Source: Paulinella micropora (lineage: Eukaryota; Cercozoa; Imbricatea; Euglyphida; Paulinellidae). From it: a stretch of 64,000 bases of DNA. Location of the stretch: the NCBI GenBank assembly GCA_019918135.1, contig WBZZ01004760.1, positions 1 to 64,000 of the forward strand. Direction: 5' to 3'. Below the pieces are notes generated by a model. That model did not search any database, was not told the origin of the DNA, and saw nothing but the letters and a program-made list of their open reading frames with translations. A program made the translations under genes and the position numbers. Below, in pieces: positions 24,101 to 34,827 of the stretch; position 1 is the stretch's first letter; the number at the start of each line of letters is the position of its first letter.

Positions 24101-24991
24101 TCTCACTTTCTCTCCCAACACACCTGCTGCCTACTTCGTTGCAATATAATATAAAGAAGTCCACTTTTTTTTGAATGTAATGTTTCTTTTTTTGTGGTGC
24201 TGAGCTGTAGCTGAACTCGTTTGGCTCCGTGTTTTCGGCCACAGCACTTTGGAAGGTGCAGGATGAGTTTTTTTTGATTTGGCCATTTTGGCTGATTCGT
24301 GTGGCCGGTTACCGGGTTAGGTAGGATCTGGTGGCTGGCGGGGAATTTGCTGAAAATAGAAACTTCTGAATTTCTTGTATACTTTCACTGTGACTTCTTT
24401 AGATTGTTTACTTAGAACAACGTTGATTATTACAGGCAAGACACCTAAAACAAAATACTGCTGTGTAAATTAACACTGTTAGTAGTAACTTAAACCTGTA
24501 ATGAGAAATCAGAAGATGTGCATGTAGACAAGACTAAAAGAAACTTGTAAATATGAGAAATGAGAAGATGTACATGTAGAAAAGAATGAAAAAAACATCA
24601 GATCGGATCTATACCTATATTGATTATGGTGAACATTTATTATTTGTGAGTAGATAGGTGTTTAGCAGTTTTTTGAAAGAGGAAATAGCGTTAGTATCTT
24701 GAGGATGGCTCTCTCTCCAGTTGTGTTTCTGATTTCGCTTTTGATTTCTCTTTTTTCAAACACATTTATTTCTCTTTGCAATAGTAGAATTTGTAATGGT
24801 GCAATATGACTAATATGTAATTAAAATCCATACTTACATAGGTACAGATACACACAAGTACTCACACACAGATAGACACACATAAATAGAACATACATAC
24901 ACATGCACAAAAATACCAACACACACACACATACACACACAAACACGCTCGCACACACAAAAGTACCAACACACGCACTCACGCCCACACA
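24101..24991. other. left flank of the Polinton: no gene, short tandem repeat, CA microsatellite
   Basis: Non-coding. A tandem pair of about 53 bp (ATGAGAAATSAGAAGATGTRCATGTAGA at about 24499 and 24552) is present. From about 24840 the DNA becomes a CA/CATA microsatellite, into which the virus element is inserted. Confidence 0.6.
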
Positions 24992-25357
24992 AGTAGTATA
25001 GGGTGCCACTTGGGCACAGGGTTTCAGTGCAGTTTCATCACAGAAACCACACTAAGAGCAGTTATTGTGTTTTGAGGCTACCTATTCTCTCTAAGTTCAA
25101 AACAACAATTTCATTAAAATCTCTCTTATTATGAATTTCTCTCTAGACTACTTTACACAAAAAACGAAAAGTTGTCTATGTAAAAAAGCCACACGGGGGC
25201 TCTTTGTCCTGAGCCCCTAGGTCTCTGGTGGGGAAGTGTTTTTCCACTAAGAGCAGTTATTCATTATTTCCTCTACCTATTTATAAGCAGACAAAAGAAA
25301 GAAAAACGGCTACCTTTAAATAATTATTGTTTAAAGAAATAAAATAAAGACACATAT
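24992..25357 (+). repeat. Polinton left terminal inverted repeat
   Basis: Starts AGTAGTATAGGGTGCCACTT. The outer 68 bp are identical to the right arm and the rest about 90 percent alike. A near-40-bp unit (ACTAAGAGCAGTTATT...CTACCTATT) occurs twice inside it, at 25051 and 25246. An A-rich hairpin (AAAAAGCC with GGCTYTTT) is also present. Terminal repeats of Polintons serve as protein-primed replication origins. Confidence 0.95.
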
Positions 25358-25388
25358 AGAATGAAAAACGAAGACACTCAGATTTAGA

Positions 25389-25862
25389 ATGTCCAGAGGT
25401 TGTGTTATGGTAAAGAATAACGAAAAGAAACCAATGGTAAAAATTCAATGGAGAGAAGGAGGAAAGGTTATGTGTAAGAGTTTCTGTATCGGAAAGAAAA
25501 AATCAAAAGAGCAAGCATTGGAAGAAGCAAAGAAATATCAAGAGGAAAATATAATACCTAAATACGAGGAATCGAAAATTAATTACGATAAAGAAACAAG
25601 AATAATCAAAAAAGAAAAGAAAAAAATTTGGAAGCATAAAAATTTTAAGTGTGGATGTGGTGCTGAAATACATAATGGAAACAAAACGCGATATATGAAG
25701 TCTCAGAAACATATTTCAGCAGAAAAAGAAAAACCTCCAGTTCCTCCAAGGCCAAGCAAAGAGTATATGGAGAGAATAAAGAAAGATGAAGATGATAGAT
25801 ATAATATGTGTGGATACATGGAACATAACTGCCACTGCGGTTGCGGGTATGGTAAGTATTGA
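25389..25862 (+). CDS. small zinc-finger protein with AP2-like N-terminus, left end
   Basis: 157 residues, first gene inside the left terminal repeat, ATG 31 bases after it. Residues about 17-58 (VKIQWREGGKVMCKSFCIG, then EQALEEAKKYQEENI) look like an AP2/integrase-type DNA-binding fold. At about 87-110 there is a CCHH-type motif (CGCGAEIHNGNKTRYMKSQKH). The C-terminus is Cys-rich (CGYMEHNCHCGCGYG). A related gene points inward from the right end. A role in end recognition or in regulation of the left-hand genes is inference only. Confidence 0.7.
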   Translation: MSRGCVMVKNNEKKPMVKIQWREGGKVMCKSFCIGKKKSKEQALEEAKKYQEENIIPKYEESKINYDKETRIIKKEKKKIWKHKNFKCGCGAEIHNGNKTRYMKSQKHISAEKEKPPVPPRPSKEYMERIKKDEDDRYNMCGYMEHNCHCGCGYGKY

Positions 25863-25872
25863 TAATCAAAAA

Positions 25873-25890
25873 GGTTTCTCTGCGGAAACC
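25873..25890 (+). terminator. hairpin just after the left zinc-finger gene
   Basis: GGTTTC TCTGCG GAAACC, a perfect 6-bp stem starting 11 bases after the stop codon. It fits the idea that hairpins end transcripts in this element. Confidence 0.5.
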
Positions 25891-25922
25891 ACTGAATTTC
25901 CATTTAAAGACAAGGAGGGTCC

Positions 25923-25932
25923 TTATATATAG
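25923..25932 (+). promoter_or_regulatory. TATA-like box upstream of the replication genes
   Basis: TTATATATAG lies about 100 bases before the ATG at 26028 in otherwise mixed-sequence spacer. It could serve the gene pair ending in the polymerase. There is no direct evidence. Confidence 0.35.
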
Positions 25933-26027
25933 GGGCACACACGAGGCCACGAGGGGACGACCGATTGAGCCAGACAAATATTTTAATTTTATAAAATTAT
26001 ATTTTCCTTGATATACTATTATCAAAC

Positions 26028-27059
26028 ATGGAGACACACACGTATAACGGCAAGGTCTACAGGTTGGATAGATTAAGGGAATATAAGATAAATTACGAAA
26101 TCAAGTCTGTCAGGGGTCGGGATGTGCTATATATCAAACCGAAGGTAAGGGGGTATAAAATTGATACACCGACAGCCCAAAACTACTTGAACCAAGTAAG
26201 AGGTGCGGTGTATTTTGAACACCATGCTATACCAATAGCACCACCTTTACATACGATTGAAGAGAAAAAAGAGATGAAAGAAAATTACAGAGACTTGTTG
26301 CGGTATGGTAATTATGATATCATAAGGGACGACAGCAAGGAACACGAACTAGGAATAAATGAAAGCAGATATGCGGTAAGGATTAACTGCAACTTCCGAT
26401 CATTTACGATGCGCGATGTAATAAGATTTATTGAGATTGTGTTGAACGACTTTGTAAAACGACAAGCACCCGAAGATAAGGTTAGCCTAGGTATTGAGTT
26501 TGTGGATTACTATGGAAAAGTATCAACATGCTTACACAAAGTTAATCAAATCTCGGTTGAAAAAGTTTTGGAAAGATTGTTAGCAATATTTCAAAGCAAC
26601 GAAAGTCTTTACATGGATGAGAACGGAATAAACTTTGATAAATTAAAATTTGTATTGAAATCTGTTAAAATGCAGACGGGCGGGACAAGGCTACAGGTTT
26701 TGAACAAATTGGATATATACAGAAAGAAAGGAGTAATCTGTATTACAAACAGCGATAACTTATGTTTAGCACGAGCAATCGTTGTAGTCAAAGCAAAAAT
26801 TGAAAAACATCCAAAATTCAAGACAATACTAATGGGAAAAAGAAAGATACAGCAGGAAACGGCAGAGACTTTACACGATGAAGCGAAAGTCATTAAGGAT
26901 GTGTGTGGAATACCAGAAATTAATAAATTTGCTAATCACATTAAATACAATCTGGTTATTGTTGAATTTCCTGACAAAATCATTTATAAAACAGAACTAC
27001 TTAATGCGAACGGAGAACGGCTGACTAACCTTTACATTCTAAAGACTGAAGGACATTAA
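26028..27059 (+). CDS. polymerase-linked protein, possible OTU-like / terminal-protein region
   Basis: 343 residues ending 16 bases before the polymerase ATG, so probably co-expressed. The stretch ITNSDNLCLARAIVVVKA (residues about 236-253) resembles the Cys-containing box found in front of the polymerase palm in animal Mavericks and bidnaviruses, which has been compared with OTU-type Cys proteases. In those viruses this region belongs to the N-terminal part of one long polymerase protein; here it is a separate gene. Earlier residues carry no motif I can name. It may supply the priming terminal protein, a protease, or both. Whole reading frame. Confidence 0.55.
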   Translation: METHTYNGKVYRLDRLREYKINYEIKSVRGRDVLYIKPKVRGYKIDTPTAQNYLNQVRGAVYFEHHAIPIAPPLHTIEEKKEMKENYRDLLRYGNYDIIRDDSKEHELGINESRYAVRINCNFRSFTMRDVIRFIEIVLNDFVKRQAPEDKVSLGIEFVDYYGKVSTCLHKVNQISVEKVLERLLAIFQSNESLYMDENGINFDKLKFVLKSVKMQTGGTRLQVLNKLDIYRKKGVICITNSDNLCLARAIVVVKAKIEKHPKFKTILMGKRKIQQETAETLHDEAKVIKDVCGIPEINKFANHIKYNLVIVEFPDKIIYKTELLNANGERLTNLYILKTEGH

Positions 27060-27074
27060 GATGCCATAACTAAT

Positions 27075-30000
27075 ATGAAGTCTATGATAGGAAAAAAGAA
27101 TTTCTGTGAGTTATGTCTAAGAGGGTATATGGAAAGACACGCCTGTGAAGCAAAATGTAGTATCTGTGAAACCAACGGATGTAAGGGAATAAATGACAAG
27201 AGCCAGTGGAAAGAATGTGAGAAGTGTAATAGAAAGTTTCCAAACACTGACTGCTTTAATAATCACATGACGACAAACTGCGATGTTAAAGCGAAATGTA
27301 AATCGTGCGGTCTTAATTACAGAAAGAAGGATGAGCACAAATGCGGATATGCGAAATGCCGAAATTGCAAACTAGTGAAACCGCTTGAACACCAATGTGA
27401 AATAGTCCAAAAAGAAATCTTACCGCCGTCAGAGCAATACATATTCTTTGACTTTGAAGCGACACAGGACACAGGCGAGCACATTGTTAATCATGCGGAA
27501 AGCCAGTATTACGATGCAAAGGAACCGCCAGTAATTCACAAGAACATTCAAGATTTCTGTAATTGGGCTTTTGACACTAAACACAGCGGATTTACATTTA
27601 TTGCGCACAATGCCCGTGGTTATGATTGTCAGTTTATTCTTAAGTGGTTGGTTGATAATGGACAAACTCCATTTGTAATCTATGAAGGTGGTAAGATTAT
27701 GATGATGACACTTAAGAAGTATCGGTTTATAGACAGCCTAAGTTTTCTTACGATGCCATTGTCAGACTTTCCAAAGACATTCGGACTTACGGAACTTAAG
27801 AAAGGTTTCTTCCCGCACTTCTTCAATGCGGCAAAAAATAGAAACTATGTCGGTGTAATGCCACGTAAGAAACATTATGGCTACGACACGATGCGAGGAG
27901 ATAAACGAAAAGAATTTCTTGAATGGTATGACGAACAAGTGAAAACACATAACCAATTTGATATGGCGAAGGAAATCGGTGAGTATTGTCATTCAGATGT
28001 TGATATACTGAGAAAGGGTTGTATAGATTTTAGAAACCAGTTTCTAGAGTTTGGTATTGACCCTTTTCAATATACAACTATTGCGAGTTGTGTTATGGCT
28101 TTGTATCGTGCTAAGTTTATGCCAGAGAATTCAATTGCGATATTGAAAGCGGAAAAGCAAAACAGGATGACTTCTAGGGCTTGTGTAGAATGGTTAGCAT
28201 ACAGAAGCAGGTTAGATAAAACTGATATTAAGCACGCATTCAACGGAGGTGAAAAAATGTTTCAACTCGGGCAATCTCGTGTGTATGTAGATGGATGGGA
28301 TGAGAAAAACAAAACCGCTTATGAGTTTTACGGGTGTCATTGGCACGGATGTGATAAGTGTTGGAATAGCATTGCTTTGAATGTGAAGAAGAATAAGACA
28401 TTGGGCGAACTATACAAGGAAACAATGAGAAGAGAAAAACAACTTAACGAACAAGCAAAAGTAATAAGTGTCTGGGAGTGCGAATGGAGCCTGATGAAAA
28501 CCAGTGAAAGACTGGCAGAGGATACAAACGAACGAATTACTGAACAAGAAGGACTAAACCCACGAGAGGCAATGTTTGGAGGTAGAGTGAATGCTTTGAA
28601 ATTATATTGGAAATCACGACATGATAATGAGTATGCAAAATATATTGACATATGCTCATTTTATCCGACCGTGATGTATTACGACCTTTATCCAAGCGGA
28701 CACCATATCATAATACGACCAAGCAATGGAGGGGGTTCCACCCCCTACCATACCCCCGCGGGTTTGGAAAGGGGCACAGCCCCTTCCGAGGAAAGAAATG
28801 AGATGAAAAATAAAATTATAAACAGAGGATATTTTGGTGTGGCTAAGGTTAAGATGCTACCACCTAGAGGATTACTACACCCAGTCTTACCGAAGGCGGA
28901 CAGAGGTAAGATGATGTATTACTTATGCGATAAGTGCGGAATGACCGAGCAACACGGCGAATGTAAGCACACTGATAAAGAACGAGCAATAACGGGCACA
29001 TGGGCAACTCCAGAAATTTACAAGGCCTTAGAGAAAGGGTATAAGTTGATAAAAGTATATGAAGTATGGCACTGGAAAGAACAAAGCAGTAGCTTATTCA
29101 AAGAATACATAAAGACATTCTTGAAAGTAAAACAAGAGTCCAGCGGATATCCCGCTGGATGTAATACGGAAGCAGAAAAACAAAATTACATAAACAGCAT
29201 GGAAATCAAAATGGGTGTAAAGATGGATGAAAGCAAAATATTTAAAAACGAAGGACGGCGAGCAGTGGCTAAGTTGTGCTTGAACTCTTTATGGGGTAAG
29301 TTTGGACAGAAACAAAATAAAACACAGAATAAAATTATAAAGGATAAAAATACCTTATACAAACTATTGAACGATAAATCAGTGGATAATATAAATATTA
29401 ACATAATTAACGACCAAATTGTAGAAGCCAGTTATGACTTAAAACAGGATGCGGTGAGCGATCCGATTAAAACAAATATTGTGGTTGCTTTATTTACCAC
29501 ATGCCACGCGAGAATGAGACTTTACAATATGATGGACAGATTAGGTAATAGGATATTGTATCATGACACAGACAGCGTAATATATACAACTAACAAAGAA
29601 ATTAATGAGGCAGATGTAGAGACAGGAGATTTACTGGGAGATTGGACTGATGAATTGAAAGGAGCAAAAATAAAAACCTTTGTTGGAGGCGGGCCGAAAT
29701 GTTATGGATACTTATTAGATAATGGTAAAGCCAGTATGAAAGTAAAAGGATTTAGTATGAACTATGAAACAAAAAAAGCATTGAATTTACCAAATATGTT
29801 AAGTGTAATAAGTTGCGGGCTAGGTATTACGAACACTGAATTATTTGAGAATGGTAAAAATGAACTGGCTGAATTGTTGGAGACTGATGAGGAATTACGG
29901 ATTGCAAAGCGAATTGAGAAATCTGGAAAAGTAGTTATAATAGAAAACAACAAGATAACGCGAGATAAACAAAAGAAAAAATAACAAGCGAATACTTAGA

Positions 30001-30082
30001 AAAGATATTTAGTTTTACGTACACGAAAAGACAAGTTATCGGAATTGTAGAGAATGCGATTGAAACTAGACCTTTTGGATAA
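27075..30082 (+). pseudogene. protein-primed family B DNA polymerase (pPolB), nearly whole but broken
   Basis: Replicates the linear genome from a terminal protein at the inverted repeats. The N-terminus holds several Cys-pair zinc motifs (CELCLRGYMERHAC, CEKCNRKFPNTDCF, CKSCG). Exonuclease motifs: FDFEATQD (Exo I), AHNARGYDCQF (Exo II), YCHSDVDILRKGC (Exo III). Polymerase motifs: DICSFYPTVMYY (A), KLCLNSLWGKFGQ (B) and YHDTDSVIY (C), followed by MKVKGFSMNYET. Length is about 1,000 residues, usual for Polintons. A GC-rich hairpin pair near 28728-28787 is read in frame as a Gly/Pro-rich insert after motif A. Confidence 0.92.
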
Positions 30083-30140
30083 AAAAAAAAAAAATAAAGA
30101 TGATAAATAATTAATTTTTTTCCATAAAATTTTTTACCAC

Positions 30141-30150
30141 TCTATATAGA
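30141..30150 (+). promoter_or_regulatory. TATA-like box before the 95-residue gene
   Basis: TCTATATAGA ends only three bases before the ATG at 30154. It could be a short-leader promoter or chance in AT-rich DNA. Confidence 0.3.
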
Positions 30151-30153
30151 CCA

Positions 30154-30441
30154 ATGACCACCCTCACCAGATTATGTGAGAAGTTTGAGAAACTCTCTAT
30201 TGAAAATAAAGAAGAAACATTTTCTATTACCGATGTTAAAAAGATAATTACTGACGAAATCCAAATGATTGAAAATGCACGGGCAGGCAAGCCAAAGGAT
30301 ACTTTTCCATTTGGTAAGTATAAAGGTAAGAAAATTCAAGATGTTGCTACTATTGATAAACCATACCTTGAATGGGTTATGAAACAGCCGTGGTTTGAAA
30401 AATTTACAGACATTAAAAGTGAAGTAAAAAAATATTTATAA
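30154..30441 (+). CDS. small protein with DUF3820-like domain
   Basis: 95 residues. The C-terminal half PFGKYKGKKIQDVATIDKPY followed by LEWVMKQPWF matches the DUF3820-type pattern (FGKYKGK...YLxWxxxQ). That domain occurs as a short appendage on exonucleases and in many virus genes; its function is unknown. The N-terminal half is helical and charged. It lies downstream of the polymerase in the same direction. Whole. Confidence 0.65.
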   Translation: MTTLTRLCEKFEKLSIENKEETFSITDVKKIITDEIQMIENARAGKPKDTFPFGKYKGKKIQDVATIDKPYLEWVMKQPWFEKFTDIKSEVKKYL

Positions 30442-30466
30442 TAAAAATAATATAATAATATATATT

Positions 30467-30871
30467 ATGAGCGACCTCAACACCAAACAATACTTGAATG
30501 AAATTGAAAAATGGAACCTTGATGGTTCTATTAAAAAGCCCACGATTAAATGGACTAAACCTGAAATTGTTTCATTCTATGAGCAATACAAACCCCGCGA
30601 CGATACAGCGAAAGCTACAGACGAAGGATGTGATGTTAAAGTGGTTATTCCCTTAGAAGAAACATTAGCGAAAATGATGGAGGAACCAAGCACTCCATTC
30701 AAGGCGACTGATTTGAAAGAGACTGGTATCACAGAAATAAAGGCTAATGTGGGTGAAGATATAGCAAATGCTACATGTACAGAAGAAGGATGTTTATTAA
30801 AGAAAGCGAGCGACACCACTCCTGTTGTAAAAGGTAATGTTAAAAAAATAATACCAAAAAAGATGAAGTAA
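30467..30871 (+). CDS. hypothetical acidic protein
   Basis: 134 residues, 25 bases after the preceding gene. It starts MSDLNTKQYLNEIEKWNLDG and has two similar boxes ATDEGCDVKV and CTEEGCLLKK, a possible internal repeat. It ends in a basic tail (KKIIPKKMK). No domain recognised. The stop codon is followed directly by ATGATATTT, a sequence seen after several stops in this element. Last gene of the left plus-strand block. Confidence 0.6.
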   Translation: MSDLNTKQYLNEIEKWNLDGSIKKPTIKWTKPEIVSFYEQYKPRDDTAKATDEGCDVKVVIPLEETLAKMMEEPSTPFKATDLKETGITEIKANVGEDIANATCTEEGCLLKKASDTTPVVKGNVKKIIPKKMK

Positions 30872-30901
30872 ATGATATTTTCTATTAGTTCTTTTTTTGC
30901 T

Positions 30902-32156
30902 TCACTGATCCTCTATAAAATTAACAATAACATTAATATTATTACCAGCCCCAGCCGACACAGCCTTTTGTGTGAATGTCAAAGTATCATTTGGTGTTAA
31001 TTGAATATCGTAGTTTCTGAGATTAATCTGTTGTGTTGTGGCAGCATTGACATAAAGTAAAAAAATTGTTGTTCCATTCGCTACAGCGGTTGCTTTAGTA
31101 TCAGTATCTACGATTGAAGTTTTAGCATCCACATCAGCAAAACCCGCTCCTGTCAGTGTCCCGTTCAATATCATTCTTACAGTATTTGATTTTGTATCCT
31201 CATTAGTAATACTTATTAATGAAGGAAAGACATTTGAATAATTGGTTAGACTATTGTTGAATAGTGCTTTATTCCTGATACTTAAAATAGGGCTTTCTGT
31301 GGTGCTTGTTTTTTCGTCTCCTTCCGCCGTATTTGTAATAATTGTATTAATAGTGTTGGTTCCCTCAACAAACAACTACAACTGGCAGTTTTTAAAATCT
31401 GTATTCCTGTCCCTCCATTAGCATTAAATATACCTGCACAGAATGGTAAAGTCGTATTTCGCAGACTTACACCAGTATGAGCATTCGCATATTTAATAGT
31501 ATGGACTAATTGAAATTCGCCTGTCTTTGGATTTTCAATAGAAAACTTAATAGCCCCAAATCCTAAGTATTGAAATTGAATTTGAAATACGTTTCCTTTA
31601 CTCCAATCCATAAGTGGCATATCGCCCGTCCCGTCGCAGGGGTCGTCCCAGTCTTCTTGTAGAGTAAAATTATCAGCTCCTGCTATTGAATGAAGAATGC
31701 ACATTCCATCGGTGTTATCCATAAAGAATAGAATCCGTTGTTGACATCACTTTCTCCTATTCCTATAAATGATTGATAGCATTCGGTTTCATCTATATCC
31801 CATAAGGCGGTAAAACGACACATAATTCCAGTTCCTGTTCTGTATTTTATTCTTTTTTTGCTCACCATTGTTGCATCCGATTTATCATCAGCAGTTGTTT
31901 TCAATTCGGCCATATTATCCAAAAATGACACAGAGGACTTTGTTTCTGTTTTCGTCCATACCCTTGTATTAATGGTATATGGAAAGATTTCCTGTAATAC
32001 TGGTGTTAATTGTGCAGTCGTTGCTTCGCCAAAAGCGGTCTTCATATTTGGTCCTAAATGTCCATCAAGCCCAACTTTGACATTTACGAAATCTCCGTCA
32101 GGATTTTCTGCGATTAAGTTTCTCTGGTGAGTAGTCATTGTTTGTATATTATACAA
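30902..32156 (-). pseudogene. probable virion surface protein, broken
   Basis: About 1.25 kb of coding-like DNA on the minus strand, first in a run of structural genes. The N-terminal part (DGDFVNVKVGLDGHLGPNMK, TQLTPVLQEIFPYTINTRVW-type) is followed by a beta-rich middle (GAIKFSIENPKTGEFQLVHT) and a Thr/Asn/Ala-rich end (TGAGFADVDAKTSIVDTDTK). Composition resembles receptor-binding or fibre-like proteins. No family recognised. Broken in a couple of places. Confidence 0.55.
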
Positions 32157-32210
32157 AAAAATATTTTTATTTTATTTCTTTTTTTGTTTTACGAAGTTGA
32201 TAAATATCAT

Positions 32211-33762
32211 CTACGACATAAAGATTTCAATTCCCTTAACAACAATAGTCCTCTGAAGAATAGCATAAGTATGATAATTCAATTGCTTCGCACCAGTCGC
32301 ACTCCATTCATATCGTCGTTCGGTATCCAAAGACAGACCTGCCACTTCATAACCCTCTTCTTCTCTCTTGTCATAAAGCGGGCGGTTGTGATCCCAGAAA
32401 TCAACATGGAACCAGTTATATTTATACACATTAGAGTTCAAAATAGCGGAGCCCTTAAGTTTTTCCTTCAAAAGCATATAGTCTTCATCGCGGGAGCAAG
32501 TAATATCAAACTGCTGAATTCTATTACTATCCAAAGTAGTATAATAATCAGTAATCTTATCTTGTGCTCGGTTATCGCAATCAAATGCGGTGTTTGAAGT
32601 TTCGGTATTATTAAAAGCGCTCGTGTAAATTCGGCGAATTCTCTCACCCTGCGAGCGGTTCATCTTCAAAACAAATGACTGAGTTCCCGCTGCGAGATTA
32701 GTTTTCCAAGAGATAGGGTATTCAGTCTTAAACGAAAATCCTTCACCCGCAATCTTTTGTTGAACACCCAAGATAACATTCGGGTCGGTTTCAACGGCAA
32801 GAAAGAGGTTAAGATTGGTAATATTTGCAGCCCGTGCAGCCATCGTTGCTCCTGCTCCAACACTAAGGGCATCAGTTCCATAAAACAATGTTTTGTTTGT
32901 TCCCTCCCACACAATCCTCAAATCAAGAATTTCATTAAAACCAATAGTCTTATCAATTTCAAAAATGGTTCCAAAAAGCATACCGAGAGGAATAGAAACA
33001 TTGATAACGGGAGTAGGGGTGTTATCTCCTCCACCTCCAAAATACTTAGCCTCCTCATAAGAGACATTTACAACAGAGGCGACACCTGTTCCGTCAGCGA
33101 TAAGAGCATCATTATGACGGCGGGCTGTGATAGGTGGCTGTGCTACATAATTTAGAATTCTATTTTCAAGGGTTGAAAACTTTTGATTTACGTGAGCAAC
33201 AATGTTGGCTGATTGATTACCAGCACTAGTATCACCAATGGCTGTGAAAGCAGTCTTACCATCATCAAGTTGATAGGTATAAGCATCATCAATTGCTCCT
33301 CTCGCAGAAGGTGTCGCCTGAATTTCATTCGGGGCATTACACTTTTGAAGCATAGCACCATAACCAGACCCAGCCCCGTGGTTCGAAAGCCATAAATCTA
33401 TCATAGGAAATCTCAGGCTTCCAAATCATCTTAGTGTAATTCCCCACGTGTTGAAGATTACACAGATACTGACCGCTTCGGCTTCGCAGTTCAATTGTCT
33501 TAATCATCGGTAGGCAATCCATTGGAATTCGGTTATACCTTCCACCACCATTAGCCGACTCTGGTGTGTAGGTAAATCGCAACACCGTCCTCGCAAGGTT
33601 CAAAGGACGAGTAGGAATTTCAAAAGTTGATTCAATTCCTCCCACGGTGGTAATTGGCACAGTCGCAAGACTTTCACGGGCGGTAAGTTTGTTAAGTGAA
33701 TACTTACCACGGATAAGTTCGCTTTGGCTATGAGTAAGTTCTCCGCCGTATTGGACAGGCAT
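32211..33762 (-). pseudogene. major capsid protein, double jelly-roll type, broken
   Basis: About 515 codons in total, the usual size for Polinton-like capsids. N-terminal MPVQYGGELTHSQSELIRGK, then RTVLRFTYTPES. The central part has IPLGMLFGTIFEIDKTIGFN. The C-terminal jelly roll has MNRSQGERIRRIYTSAFNN, RIQQFDITC and NVYKYNWFHVDFWDHNRPLY, a pattern I associate with Polinton-like virus capsids. It would form the hexon-like trimers of an icosahedral shell. It is next to the penton gene, as usual. Not whole. Confidence 0.8.
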
Positions 33763-33843
33763 TTTTGTTTTGTTTTTGAAGTAGTGTAAGTTGATTAATA
33801 CACGAAATATATTTATAGAAAAAAATAAATAATTAAAATAAAT

Positions 33844-34017
33844 TGATATTTTATTCTGACTTCGTCATCATAAAACATCGTAAAAAAATAAATTAATGGT
33901 TGTCGATGTTTGAGATTATAGATTCAACAAGTTGAATCCATAGCGAGAGTGCGTAGCACGACCATCTCGTAGAGTGATTACGCCCTTCGGGCAGTAAAGC
34001 GCAATTCTCAAATATCA
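33844..34017. promoter_or_regulatory. double-hairpin module A (between capsid and penton genes)
   Basis: Two hairpins back to back around an AT-rich centre (AAATAAATTAAT). The first, 33844-33880, has arms GATATTTTAT / ATAAAACATC and an inner TGAC-TTC-GTCA stem. The second, 33904-34017, has arms GATGTTTGAGA / TCTCAAATATC enclosing three small hairpins, one with a CTTCGG loop. The module edge overlaps the penton stop codon. Probably an RNA 3'-end or promoter element. Confidence 0.6.
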
Positions 34018-34827
34018 TCTGGATTTCAACAAATTGAAAAATGAAGTAAATAAATTAAAATAATTAGTTTCACGATAAACCAACAATGTCATAACAATAC
34101 CCAGACCATTAAGATTTATTGCTTGGTCGTTTTCGTCCGTCAAGTAAAACCTGAATACATTGTTTGAATTAGCGGACAATGTTTTACCATACTCAGACCC
34201 GCTTCCATCATAGATAACAGAACCAAAAGGAATTTCGTTGGCTGTGTATATTTCTTGTAGCACATGATTATCACCTTCATTCACCAAATCCGATTGAAGG
34301 TATAAAGTCTTTTCTCCAGTTAGAATAATCACATTTGGCGACTTAATAAAATCATTGGCGAAGAAATATGTTGAGTTTCTATCAAAACCCATTACCTCAT
34401 GAATACGGGTATCAGCATCAAATATAAACCGCGGTTGAATACCTCCGTTATTTGAAACACTGAATGTTAATTTACCATCCTCCGCTTCTGTGTTTGTATT
34501 GTTGCTTGAGACAACATAAGTATAGTCATTCGGACTTTCTGCCGTCAGTATCTCAGATAGTTTATTTTTTAAGTTGTTCATTGTGTAGTTTCCTTCAGGT
34601 ATCGTAATTAAAGCCTCATACCCGTCTTCGGATAATGTAAAAGTATTATATGGTGAAGCCACAGAGTAATACGATTTCGGCACATAAATATGAAGAATTT
34701 TACAATGTGTGGGATTGTCTAGTCCCTTCATATTGACTTCGTGTGTAAAGTCGCTGTCTGTTCCCGTTATTCTATTTTTACTATTTATGTAATAGATACC
34801 CGAACTTCTTCCTCCCTTGTACTCCAT
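34015..34827 (-). CDS. minor capsid (penton) protein, single jelly-roll
   Basis: 270 residues from the ATG at 34827; an upstream in-frame extension would run through a hairpin and lacks ATG. Features typical of Polinton-like penton proteins: YYINSKNRITGTDSDFTHEV near the start, ITIPEGNYTMNNLKNKLSEI, IHEVMGFDRNSTYFF, and near the C-terminus FRFYLTDENDQAINLNGLGI followed by a V-Y-R ending. It would form the pentamers at the capsid vertices. Whole. Confidence 0.8.
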   Translation of the reverse strand: MEYKGGRSSGIYYINSKNRITGTDSDFTHEVNMKGLDNPTHCKILHIYVPKSYYSVASPYNTFTLSEDGYEALITIPEGNYTMNNLKNKLSEILTAESPNDYTYVVSSNNTNTEAEDGKLTFSVSNNGGIQPRFIFDADTRIHEVMGFDRNSTYFFANDFIKSPNVIILTGEKTLYLQSDLVNEGDNHVLQEIYTANEIPFGSVIYDGSGSEYGKTLSANSNNVFRFYLTDENDQAINLNGLGIVMTLLVYRETNYFNLFTSFFNLLKSR

